Source: Candidatus Saccharimonadota bacterium
GTDB taxonomy: Bacteria > Patescibacteriota > Saccharimonadia > Saccharimonadales > UBA10212
DNA: 19,087 bases
Direction: 5' to 3'
NCBI GenBank assembly: GCA_028288985.1
Contig: JAQGHE010000006.1
Span: 1 to 19,087 of the forward strand
Part shown: in pieces, positions 7,546 to 14,988 of the stretch
Numbering within the stretch: position 1 is the first letter of the stretch
How the letters are laid out: each line of letters begins with the position of its first letter
Translations under genes and position numbers: made by a program
Notes under the pieces: model-generated
Database searches by the model: none
What the model was told of the DNA's origin: nothing
What the model saw: only the letters and a program-made list of their open reading frames with translations

Positions 7546-7559
7546 AGGAGAAGATTATT
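7546..7559 (+). promoter_or_regulatory. Shine-Dalgarno sequence and ATT start codon
   Basis: AGGAG (7546-7550) is followed after 6 bases by ATT at 7557, and after 3 bases by another ATT at 7554. The frame is open from just after a TAA at 7488, and no ATG, GTG or TTG occurs in that frame before 7800. The site therefore decides the start of the downstream gene. A second AGGAG at 7533-7537 lies in a small hairpin. Confidence 0.6.
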
Positions 7560-8672
7560 AATAAATCCATCACTCAACTTAGCAGCTCAATTAAAGGTGC
7601 ATCCTTAAATACCGCCAGGGCTAATGATTGGTTTTCCGGCCTGGATAAGCGCACCAAGCGGCGTTATACCCGCTGGTCAATCGTCCTCGGCAATGCCTTA
7701 CTGCTTCTAGTTGTCAGCGTTTTTATTTTAGCTAACCGCTCGGCCAGCCAAACAGTCCGCTCCAGCACCTTTAACAGTGCGACTGGAACGGCCAGTTCGG
7801 TGGCTAATCCCCTGGATCAACTATCTTCAGCCCAGATAGCCCTAACTGCCGCCCAGGCCGCCCGCCTGCCGGAGCTCAACGCTGTCCGTAATCAGGCCGA
7901 TTCAGACAGTATTACGCTGCGTGTCGTACCAAATGACGCCGTAGCCGTAGCCAAGCCGCAGATAGTCGCCACAACGCAAAAATCCAAACAGGGAATCAAG
8001 TCGTATGTGGCTGTGGCGGGAGATACCGTTACCAGCGTGGCTGATAAGTTTGGGATTAGTGTAAATAGTGTCAAATGGTCTAACAACATAACCGGCAATA
8101 CTTTAACGGCTGGGGTAAAACTAGCAATCCCGCCTGTTAATGGCGTAGTTTATACGGTTAAGGCGGGTGATACTCCTGCTTCCTTGGCCACTCGCTTCCA
8201 GGCCGACTCGGGCCAGATAATCAGTTATAACGACGCCGAGATTACCGGCTTGAAGCAGGGAGAGCAAATTATCATCCCTAACGGCCAAATCACACCGGTA
8301 GTGGTGTATGCTTCCTATTTTTCTAACTTTTTTGCCAGCTATGGCAGCAACGGCTATGACTATGGGTATTGCACTTGGTATGTGGCTAACAAGCGAATAC
8401 AAATAGGTCGACCTCTACCGGCTAATCTCGGCGATGCTTGGACGTGGGATGATTACTCTATTGCCGCCGGCTTGCCGGTTGATCACAATCCGGCTGCGGG
8501 CGCGGCGGTCGTTACCGGCTCTTACTATCGGCCCGGCCACGTAGCTTACGTTGAGGAAGTATTGCCGGATGGCAGCGTAAGGATTTCTGAGATGAATGTT
8601 GTCAGGTGGAATGTCAGGTCTGAAAGAATAATGAGTCCTGAAGAAGCATCAAAGTATAACTATATCCACTAG
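7557..8672 (+). CDS. Membrane-anchored LysM-CHAP cell-wall hydrolase, non-canonical ATT start
   Basis: The frame encodes about 371 residues from ATT 7557. A cytoplasmic N-terminal segment (1-40, ending in KRTKRRYTRW) precedes a transmembrane helix (about 41-59), so this is a signal-anchored protein. Two LysM domains follow: the first from YVAVAGDTVTSVADKFGISV to LAIPP, the second from YTVKAGDTPASLATRF to IIIPNG. A C-terminal CHAP amidase/endopeptidase domain follows, with catalytic Cys in YGYCTWYVA (C272), His in PGHVAYVEEV and a downstream acidic/amide residue in ISEMNV. It should bind and cut peptidoglycan outside the cell. The nearest conventional start, GTG 7800, has no Shine-Dalgarno and would remove the membrane helix. 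CTG 7641 would retain it but also lacks a Shine-Dalgarno. ATT with a well-placed AGGAG is therefore preferred. The gene follows mltG, another wall enzyme. Confidence 0.8.
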   Translation: MNKSITQLSSSIKGASLNTARANDWFSGLDKRTKRRYTRWSIVLGNALLLLVVSVFILANRSASQTVRSSTFNSATGTASSVANPLDQLSSAQIALTAAQAARLPELNAVRNQADSDSITLRVVPNDAVAVAKPQIVATTQKSKQGIKSYVAVAGDTVTSVADKFGISVNSVKWSNNITGNTLTAGVKLAIPPVNGVVYTVKAGDTPASLATRFQADSGQIISYNDAEITGLKQGEQIIIPNGQITPVVVYASYFSNFFASYGSNGYDYGYCTWYVANKRIQIGRPLPANLGDAWTWDDYSIAAGLPVDHNPAAGAAVVTGSYYRPGHVAYVEEVLPDGSVRISEMNVVRWNVRSERIMSPEEASKYNYIH

Positions 8673-8704
8673 ATTACTTAGAATATATAGTTACACGGTA
8701 ATAT

Positions 8705-8747
8705 TGATATAATGTCAATAGCATTTTGTGCGTTTTTATTTTATACT
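8705..8747 (+). promoter_or_regulatory. Two candidate -10 boxes upstream of obgE
   Basis: An extended -10 TGATATAAT occupies 8705-8713 and a second box TATACT occupies 8742-8747. The latter ends 8 bases before ATG 8756 and would give a leader of about 2 nt. The former would give a leader of about 35 nt. No Shine-Dalgarno precedes the ATG, which favours the proximal box. The rest of 8673-8755 is AT-rich with nothing else recognised. Confidence 0.45.
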
Positions 8748-8755
8748 GGGATTAT

Positions 8756-10033
8756 ATGTTTGTTGATAGTGTAAGAATTAAGCTTCAGGCTGGTGATGGA
8801 GGCGACGGTAAGGTTAGCTTTCGACACGAGAAATTCGTGGACAGGGGCGGCCCGGACGGCGGCGACGGCGGCGACGGCGGCGACATTGTGTTGGTTGCCA
8901 GCCGCAATCAGGATACGCTGGCTTCTTTTCGCTATCAAAAATCCTTGAAGGCTCCCAGTGGCAATCCGGGATTTAAGACCAAAAAGCATGGTAAGACCGC
9001 GCCTGATCTGGAGGTGCCGGTACCAGTTGGTACCGTAGTCACCAACGAAGAGGGCGAGGTGCTGGCAGATCTTATCAGTGACGGGCAGCGGGCCATTATC
9101 GCCAGAGGCGGCAAGGGCGGCTTTGGCAACGCCCACTTTATCAGTTCTACCCGGCAGACTCCGCGCGTAGCCGAAAAGGGTGAACGGGGTGATCAAGTAG
9201 AAGTTCAGTTTGAACTTAAAATGATTGCCGATGTAGGAATTGTCGGCTTGCCGAACGCCGGTAAATCCACCTTTTTGTCGGTTGTCAGCAACGCCAAGCC
9301 GGAGATTGCCAACTACCCTTTTACCACTCTTCACCCCAACCTGGGCGTGGTGGATGTGGACGGAAAAACCAGCCTGCTGCTGGCCGACATCCCCGGTCTG
9401 ATTGAAGGTGCCAGCAAGGGCAAAGGCCTGGGCGATGAATTTCTCCGCCATGCCGAGCGTACACCGGTATTGCTGCACCTGATCGACACTTATAATGACG
9501 ACGTTGAGGCTGCCTATCAGACCATCATGACCGAACTTAAAGAATACAGGGTTGATCTAAGCAAAAAACCTCAGATAGTAGCATTGACTAAGATTGAGGG
9601 CGTAGATAAGAAGGACCTGAGCCAAAAGTTAAAAAAACTCCAAAAAATCGTTCCGAAAAATACTACGGTAATGGCAATATCAAGCAGCAGCGGAGAAGGG
9701 GTAACCGAGGCTATGCGTGAACTTAAAGCTCAGGTTGATAAGGCCCGGGCTAAAGAAGAAAAGAAAGCGGCTGGCAAGGGACTGCCCGTAATCGGTCTGC
9801 GCGAGGACGGCGATGCCTGGACCATCGAGAAAATAGACGAAAAATTTATCGTGACCGGCCGAAAAATCGAGAAATTTGCCCAGCGCACCCATTTTGGTGA
9901 TTATCACGCAGAGCAGCGCCTGCGCGACATTATGCGCAAAATGGGCATCATGAACCAGCTGGGCCGCCAAGGCATTAACCCTGAACAAAAAATTATAATC
10001 GGCAAGCCGCCAATCGGCAGCATCGACTACTGA
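8756..10033 (+). CDS. obgE: GTPase ObgE/CgtA with Obg, G and OCT domains
   Basis: This 425-residue Obg-family GTPase acts in 50S ribosome assembly and growth control. The start is ATG 8756 because MFVDSVRIKLQAGDGGDG is the standard Obg N terminus; an in-frame GTG ten codons upstream would add an unconserved stretch. The Obg fold covers about 1-158, including glycine-rich GGPDGGDGGDGGD (31-43). The G domain has G1 GLPNAGKS (164-171), switch YPFTTLHPNLGV (187-198), G3 DIPG (211-214) and a G5-like AISSSSGEG (307-315). The G4 motif is unusual: TKIE (278-281) in place of NKxD. The C-terminal OCT domain (about 355-425, FIVTGRKIEKFAQRTHF onward, ending IIIGKPPIGSIDY) is present; it is not found in every Obg. 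Confidence 0.97.
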   Translation: MFVDSVRIKLQAGDGGDGKVSFRHEKFVDRGGPDGGDGGDGGDIVLVASRNQDTLASFRYQKSLKAPSGNPGFKTKKHGKTAPDLEVPVPVGTVVTNEEGEVLADLISDGQRAIIARGGKGGFGNAHFISSTRQTPRVAEKGERGDQVEVQFELKMIADVGIVGLPNAGKSTFLSVVSNAKPEIANYPFTTLHPNLGVVDVDGKTSLLLADIPGLIEGASKGKGLGDEFLRHAERTPVLLHLIDTYNDDVEAAYQTIMTELKEYRVDLSKKPQIVALTKIEGVDKKDLSQKLKKLQKIVPKNTTVMAISSSSGEGVTEAMRELKAQVDKARAKEEKKAAGKGLPVIGLREDGDAWTIEKIDEKFIVTGRKIEKFAQRTHFGDYHAEQRLRDIMRKMGIMNQLGRQGINPEQKIIIGKPPIGSIDY

Positions 10034-10041
10034 TAAAACTA

Positions 10042-10069
10042 TTGACTTAAGAGGCCGCAGGTTTATAGT
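10042..10069 (+). promoter_or_regulatory. Sigma70-like promoter of the Ala/Pro/Gln-rich protein gene
   Basis: TTGACT (10042-10047) and TATAGT (10064-10069) are separated by 16 bases, each matching consensus at five of six positions. The start would fall near 10076, giving a leader of about 30 nt before ATG 10106, with AAAAAGG 6 bases before the ATG. Confidence 0.5.
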
Positions 10070-10105
10070 TACTACCATAAGCTCTTTGCAACAAAAAGGC
10101 AGGAA

Positions 10106-11389
10106 ATGGAAATCGATCTCAATAATGGTTGGCAGCTCCAGAAAACAAGCGGAGATGTTATGGTGTATAACAAGCAGAACGGCCAGGAAACCTGGACGCT
10201 AGATTTTAACTTCAAAACAGGTGGCGCGGTAGTTACTAAAGGTATTGGCGGCCCGACGGTAGCCGCACATATAGCAGGCTGGCAGGCCTCCCCGGCTGGT
10301 GTGCCAGGCAGCCCAGCCGCACCGGCTGTGCAGATAGCGAGTGATGGGGGCAGTAAGCGTAGCAAATTGGCCTCTCTATTGGGCCGTAAAAAAGATAAAA
10401 CCACAGACGTTTACCAGCCAATGATTCAACCTGCGGTGTTAACTAGCACTAACGCTAGCAGCCAGCCTGCTGTTCAGGCTAACGTTTCTGGTGGAATGCC
10501 TCACCTGACAGCCTCTGAAGCTCAAAAACTTACGGCAGACATAACGGCACTCACTACATCTGAGCATGCGTCAGGCCAGGCTATACAGATAGTAAGCCCT
10601 GTGCAGTATTCACCCGGCGAACCCCACCACCCCTTAAATCCGATAGCAGATGCGGGACATGGCGGACCTATTAATGGAGTAGACATTAATGTACCGACCG
10701 GTTTTATCGGAACTCCAGGAGCGCTTGTGCCTGAAGTTCCTCAACCTCTGCCCTATACTCCCCTATATCCTGAAACTGTTTCTAATGATGTACCTGCGCC
10801 AGATGCGGTAGAGCGATATATGGAAACTCAACATGAAGATTTAGCAAAAATTAAAGACCAGGACCTAATGCCTACTACCCAGCCGACGCTAGCTAACGCT
10901 CCTGTTGCTTCCGAGGGGCTGCAGTACACGCCTTTGAGTCCCCCGGTAGTACCAACACGTACGGAAGCGTCTACTATGGCTCAGGTTTCTGCTGCGACTC
11001 AACATCAAGAGAATATTGCCAATAAAGTCAATGAAGCGCTGACACCTGCTACATCCCAGCAGGCCCAAATGGATCAAGCGGTGCAGCGGGCTCAAGTTTC
11101 TGAGATCAAATCCCAAGATATGGCGGCCCAAGCGCCAGCTCAAATAATTCAAAACGATGCGATGCAGACAGCTACCCAAAAATTCAACACGGCTGAGGCT
11201 AAAGCGAATGAACCAATTGCAATACCGGTTCATGATACTTCCGATGCTGTTAGCCGCTATATGGACAATCGCGTGACACTGCCACCGGTTGACGCACACT
11301 CCGCGGCCGCTACTGGCGGAATAGCCAATTTTAACCCCACCGCCGCCGTTCCACCGCCAACGCCTCACCACGGTTTTCACCTAGAATAA
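10106..11389 (+). CDS. Ala/Pro/Gln-rich, largely disordered protein of unknown function
   Basis: I do not recognise this 427-residue protein. Residues 1-60 look folded: the pattern GWQLQKTSGDVMVYNKQNG, then ETWTLDFNF and VAAHIAGWQ, suggests a small beta domain with aromatic residues. The rest is low complexity, rich in Ala, Pro, Gln and Thr, and predicted disordered. A basic patch lies at 84-98 (KRSKLASLLGRKKDK). Two short motifs repeat: DAVERYME (233-240) with DAVSRYMD (380-387), and YTPL (217-220 and 274-277). A helical Gln/Ala stretch lies around 290-365. There is no signal peptide or membrane helix, so it is probably cytoplasmic. It lies 72 bases after obgE with its own likely promoter. 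Its stop abuts the stop of the opposing ABC exporter gene. It could be a scaffold or adaptor using the RYM motifs as short binding peptides; that is speculation. Confidence 0.7.
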   Translation: MEIDLNNGWQLQKTSGDVMVYNKQNGQETWTLDFNFKTGGAVVTKGIGGPTVAAHIAGWQASPAGVPGSPAAPAVQIASDGGSKRSKLASLLGRKKDKTTDVYQPMIQPAVLTSTNASSQPAVQANVSGGMPHLTASEAQKLTADITALTTSEHASGQAIQIVSPVQYSPGEPHHPLNPIADAGHGGPINGVDINVPTGFIGTPGALVPEVPQPLPYTPLYPETVSNDVPAPDAVERYMETQHEDLAKIKDQDLMPTTQPTLANAPVASEGLQYTPLSPPVVPTRTEASTMAQVSAATQHQENIANKVNEALTPATSQQAQMDQAVQRAQVSEIKSQDMAAQAPAQIIQNDAMQTATQKFNTAEAKANEPIAIPVHDTSDAVSRYMDNRVTLPPVDAHSAAATGGIANFNPTAAVPPPTPHHGFHLE

Positions 11390-13462
11390 TTAATGGTTGA
11401 TACTGATATAGACCGTGCCGTCGTTTTGATTCGACTTGGCTTGGTTGGCAGCGCTGCTGGCACTTAACCTTTCCTGAAGCTGCTGGTTCTGCTGCTGCAA
11501 TTGTCCGACTAGCTGCTGGACCTGCTCCTCGTGAGCTTGGACCGCCTCAGTTGCTCGGGTGCTTTCTTCGCCTTCCGAGATCTTCTCCATGTATGCGTCC
11601 AGGCCGCCGAACTGTTCCACGGGGTGAAGTTGGCCTCCATCCATAACATAAATAACGTCCATCAGGCTTAGCAAGGCTTTTCGGTGGGTGACCATCAGCA
11701 CGGTTTTACCTTGGATTAACTTAGAGATTGAGTCGCGGATAGCGATCTCGCTTTTACTGTCCAGAGCGGCCGTGGGCTCGTCCATGCAGACTATCGGCGC
11801 ATTTTTAAGCAGGCCGCGGGCGATGGCGATCCGCTGCTTTTGGCCGCCGGACAATGAATTGCCGCCTTCGCCGGCCGGAGAGTTCAAGCCAATCGGCAAA
11901 CGGCCGGTAAATTCTTTGACATTAGCGGCCGTGATGGCGTTATCAATCTCCTCTCCGCTTATCTGCTTATAGACGTTACCATCCTGAAGATTCTCGAGAA
12001 TAGTTTCGTTAAACAGCTGCGGCGTCTGGCTGATCCAGACAATATTCTGGCGAAGTTCGGTTAGAGAGACGGTTTGGATATCGATGTTATCTACCATGAC
12101 GCGCCCAAGAGTTGGTTCAATAAAAAGAGGCAGCAGCTTCAGTAAGGTGCTTTTGCCACCGCCACTGGGGCCGATGATGGCAACTTTTTGCCCGGGCTCG
12201 ATCTTGAGATTAACTCCCTTGATAACCACGGTGTCGTTGTAGGCATAGGTTACATTTTGAAATTCAATGCTACCGCGTCCGGCCGGGAAGTGATTTTCTT
12301 TTCTCAAGTTTTCCACGCCTTCGTGATCAGTTAAGACTTCATAAACGCGGCTGACATCAACCAGCTTTTGGTTGCGCATGGCGATTTCCGTGGCGATGGC
12401 TTCCACCGGCCCCAGCAGGTAGCCCATGTAGGTCATGAATATCAGCAGCTGGCCCAGCGTCATCTCTCCCCGCAGAGCCGCCGAACCGCCCAGGTACATC
12501 ACGGCGGAAGTACCCAGGATGATAAGCAGGCTGTTGCTGAAGCGGTACAGCCTGCCAAACAGCAATCCGTCACGGGAGAACTTATAATTTTGCTGCCAAA
12601 GGTTTCTGGCCTTAGTAATTTGTTTTTCTTCCAGCGTGAAGGCCTGGAGGGTTTCAGCGTTGTCTACTGATTCCGTGATGGTGGCGGAAGTAAGGCTGGC
12701 ATTTTGGGCCATCAATCTTGATATGCCGCCCAGCCGCGGGCCAAAAACCTTAATAAGCAGGAACAAAAAAGGTACGAGGACAACCGATATAAGGGTTAAC
12801 TTGACGTTAAATGTCAGCATAATTACCAAGACTCCCGCAATCATAATTACTGATTGGATAATTGACGAGGTCGTATTTAGCACAAGGTCTGAAAGACTGT
12901 TGGTGAGGACGTTTTGGCGGTAGATGTAATCGCCTTTAGCCAGCCTCTCCTGATGGTAGAGCGGTAAATGCAGGATGTGGCGGAAAGATTCCTCCTTTAT
13001 CTGGCTATTGAGCTTAAAACCGAGGCGCAGCAGAAAATAATCGCGCAGGGTTCCGAAAATAATCCCTACAAGAAAGACGGCGATTGTCAGTAGTGACGTT
13101 ATTAGGATCAGTGCCGGTTTATGAGTGTAGGGCGCCAGCGGTCCCGGGGCCTGAATGCTGCCGAAGCCGGAATCGACTAAAATTTTAGTGGGCCAAGGCT
13201 GAAGCAGCAGTATGGAAGAACTCAGCACGCTTAAAATAACAAGGACAACTGTGGACCCGAAGGCCTTTCGTTTGTACTTAGTGAGCCATTGCTTAAAGTC
13301 GGTTTTTTTATGCAGCCGGCCGTGAGAAATAAGCCAGGCGTTCATGGCTTCGTTTACCAGATTGGCCGGCCAGCCCTGGCGGATCAAAGTAGAGGTGACG
13401 TATTGAGGTGGGACTCCCCCGGCAATAGCCTTTTCTATAGCGTCATAGATTTGCGACATCAT
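11390..13462 (-). CDS. ABC exporter (fused transmembrane and ATPase domains)
   Basis: This half-size exporter of 690 residues works as a dimer; lipid, peptide or drug export is plausible and the substrate is unknown. Numbering is from ATG 13462. An N-terminal helical extension (about 1-48, with GVPPQYV and GWPANLVNEAMNAW) precedes a six-helix membrane domain (about 63-355). The ATPase domain has Walker A GPSGGGKST (431-439), Q-loop Gln 479, signature LSGGQ (537-541), Walker B IVCMDE (557-562) and H-loop His 593. A Gln/Glu-rich coiled-coil tail follows (about 635-668). The frame extends to GTG 13477, but that codon falls inside an AAGGTGGT Shine-Dalgarno-like sequence, so ATG 13462 is preferred. 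The gene is divergent from exonuclease I and tail-to-tail, without a gap, with the preceding plus-strand gene. Confidence 0.93.
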   Translation of the reverse strand: MMSQIYDAIEKAIAGGVPPQYVTSTLIRQGWPANLVNEAMNAWLISHGRLHKKTDFKQWLTKYKRKAFGSTVVLVILSVLSSSILLLQPWPTKILVDSGFGSIQAPGPLAPYTHKPALILITSLLTIAVFLVGIIFGTLRDYFLLRLGFKLNSQIKEESFRHILHLPLYHQERLAKGDYIYRQNVLTNSLSDLVLNTTSSIIQSVIMIAGVLVIMLTFNVKLTLISVVLVPFLFLLIKVFGPRLGGISRLMAQNASLTSATITESVDNAETLQAFTLEEKQITKARNLWQQNYKFSRDGLLFGRLYRFSNSLLIILGTSAVMYLGGSAALRGEMTLGQLLIFMTYMGYLLGPVEAIATEIAMRNQKLVDVSRVYEVLTDHEGVENLRKENHFPAGRGSIEFQNVTYAYNDTVVIKGVNLKIEPGQKVAIIGPSGGGKSTLLKLLPLFIEPTLGRVMVDNIDIQTVSLTELRQNIVWISQTPQLFNETILENLQDGNVYKQISGEEIDNAITAANVKEFTGRLPIGLNSPAGEGGNSLSGGQKQRIAIARGLLKNAPIVCMDEPTAALDSKSEIAIRDSISKLIQGKTVLMVTHRKALLSLMDVIYVMDGGQLHPVEQFGGLDAYMEKISEGEESTRATEAVQAHEEQVQQLVGQLQQQNQQLQERLSASSAANQAKSNQNDGTVYISINH

Positions 13463-13495
13463 AAGGTCGGACACCACCTTCCAAACATTAGCTTT

Positions 13496-13501
13496 ATTAT
13501 A
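13496..13501 (-). promoter_or_regulatory. Likely -10 box of the ABC exporter gene
   Basis: Read on the minus strand this is TATAAT preceded by CAGG, the same flank as at the uvrA -10. Thirty-three bases separate it from ATG 13462, leaving room for the AAGGTGGT ribosome-binding sequence. No recognisable -35 is found at 17 bases. Confidence 0.45.
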
Positions 13502-13530
13502 CCTGTAAAAATCAAAATATGACCGTTACT

Positions 13531-13539
13531 TGATAAACT
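13531..13539 (+). promoter_or_regulatory. Possible extended -10 of the exonuclease I gene
   Basis: TGATAAACT is a weak extended -10 (hexamer TAAACT, four of six). It ends nine bases before GTG 13549. It is listed mainly because its spacing matches the other near-leaderless genes; the GTG has no Shine-Dalgarno. Confidence 0.3.
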
Positions 13540-13548
13540 ACAAATACC

Positions 13549-14988
13549 GTGAAAAACAGCTTCTATTTTTATGATTTGGAAACCAGTGGCATCAGCCCCC
13601 GGCGAGACAGGGTGATGCAGTTCGCCGGGCAGCGGACTGATATGGATTTAAACCCCATCGGCGAGCCCGATAACGTTCTGATTAAACTGACGCCGGAAGT
13701 CCTGCCGGACCCATATGCCATTTTAGTTACAGGCATTACCCCCCAGCAGACTCTGGCGGATGGCATAACCGAGGCCGAGTTCTTGAAGCATTTCTTTGAA
13801 AAGATCATAACGCCCGACACTATCATGGTGGGCTTTAACAATGTGCGTTTCGACGATGAGTTTATGCGCTTCATGCTTTGGCGCAATTTTTATGATGCCT
13901 ATGAATGGCAGTGGAAAAATAACTGCTCGCGCTGGGATTTGCTGGATATGGTGCGCATGACCAGGGCGCTGCGACCCGAGGGGATCGAATGGCCCTTTGC
14001 GCCGGACGGCAAGCCTAGTAACCGGCTGGAATTGCTAAGCGCCGTCAACAAATTAGAGCATGTCAACGCCCACGATGCCCTATCCGATGTTACAGCGGCG
14101 ATTGATGTCGCCAGATTGATTAAAGATAAACAGCCAAAACTTTTCGAGTATCTGTTAAATGCCAGAGGCAAAACCAAAGTTTCAGCTTTGGTGGGCAGCG
14201 GCGAACCCTTTATCTATACCAGCGGCCGTTATCCTAGCGAATATACCCACACCACGGCAGCCGTAAAAGTGGCTGATCACCCGGAGCGCCAGGCGGCCAT
14301 CGTTTATGATCTGCGGGTCGACCCTACGGAGTTTATAAATCTGAGCCCGGAAGAGCTAGCCGAAAAATGGAGTGCGTACGGCAAAGATGTACCTTACTTC
14401 CCGGTCAAGGTGCTCATCTACAACAAGTGTCCGGCTGTAGCGTCGCTTCGGGTCCTTGACGCTCCGGATAGTGATGCGGCCGAGCGGCTGCAGCTGCAGG
14501 CGGAAAAGATAAAATCCAACTTAAAAAAACTGCCGGAAGATTTTGGCGATAAATTGGTGCGCGCTGTAGAAATTATGAATAGTAAACGCCAAGTCCAGCC
14601 AAGCATGGTGGTTGATCCGCACAAAGTGGACGAACAGCTGTACGACGGCTTTGTTAATGACTCTGACAAAACTAAGATGAGTGCTGTAAGGGCAGCTAGT
14701 GTTGATGTTCTGGCAGACTTGCAGCTGGATTTTGCCGACGAGCGGCTTTCCGCACTGCTGCCGTTATATAAGGCCCGCAATTACCCGAAAAGCCTAAACG
14801 AAGAGGAAGTCGGCTGGTGGGAGGGCTTCAAGTACCAGAAGTTGCTGGCGGGGGGAGAGAACAGCCCGGTAGCTAAATATTTTGCCCGTTTGAACGAGTT
14901 AGCCGCCCGTCCTGGCATCTCTGATGCTGAAAAGTATGTACTTGAAGAACTGCGGCTTTACGGCGAATCAATTACGCCGGTAGAGTAA
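13549..14988 (+). CDS. sbcB: Exodeoxyribonuclease I (SbcB family)
   Basis: ExoI degrades single-stranded DNA 3' to 5' and acts in recombination, mismatch repair and clean-up of 3' overhangs. At 479 residues it is nearly the length of the E. coli enzyme (475) and recognisably collinear with it, from the FYDLET N terminus through GYNNVRFDDE-like (here GFNNVRFDDE), SRWDLLDM, ALRPEGI and NAHDALSDV. The DEDDh catalytic set is complete: D9, E11, D102, H175 and D180, each six positions before the E. coli D15, E17, D108, H181 and D186. The ExoI-specific C-terminal regions (SH3-like and helical) are also recognisable, for example NKCPV, DEQLYDGF and ARNYP. The start is GTG 13549. The 3' end overlaps the opposing small membrane protein gene by 31 bases. 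By family knowledge SbcB is mostly gammaproteobacterial, so this gene points to old lateral transfer. Confidence 0.96.
   Translation: MKNSFYFYDLETSGISPRRDRVMQFAGQRTDMDLNPIGEPDNVLIKLTPEVLPDPYAILVTGITPQQTLADGITEAEFLKHFFEKIITPDTIMVGFNNVRFDDEFMRFMLWRNFYDAYEWQWKNNCSRWDLLDMVRMTRALRPEGIEWPFAPDGKPSNRLELLSAVNKLEHVNAHDALSDVTAAIDVARLIKDKQPKLFEYLLNARGKTKVSALVGSGEPFIYTSGRYPSEYTHTTAAVKVADHPERQAAIVYDLRVDPTEFINLSPEELAEKWSAYGKDVPYFPVKVLIYNKCPAVASLRVLDAPDSDAAERLQLQAEKIKSNLKKLPEDFGDKLVRAVEIMNSKRQVQPSMVVDPHKVDEQLYDGFVNDSDKTKMSAVRAASVDVLADLQLDFADERLSALLPLYKARNYPKSLNEEEVGWWEGFKYQKLLAGGENSPVAKYFARLNELAARPGISDAEKYVLEELRLYGESITPVE

Noticed and set aside
7800..8672. GTG 7800 as the start of the LysM-CHAP protein
   Set aside because: It has no Shine-Dalgarno and would remove an in-frame membrane anchor that begins 126 bases upstream. 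A LysM-CHAP protein without an export signal would be useless.
8726..8755. GTG 8726 as the obgE start
   Set aside because: It adds ten residues before the conserved Obg N terminus MFVD, and it lies upstream of the proximal -10 box.
8858..8884. Three perfect tandem copies of a 9-base GGCGGCGAC repeat
   Set aside because: It encodes the conserved Gly-Gly-Asp run of the Obg fold, so it is constrained coding sequence and not a mobile or unstable repeat signal.
8741..9478. Long open frame antisense to obgE (245 codons)
   Set aside because: It has no family signature, and its openness follows from the codon pattern of obgE on the other strand. Similar antisense frames occur across most real genes here.
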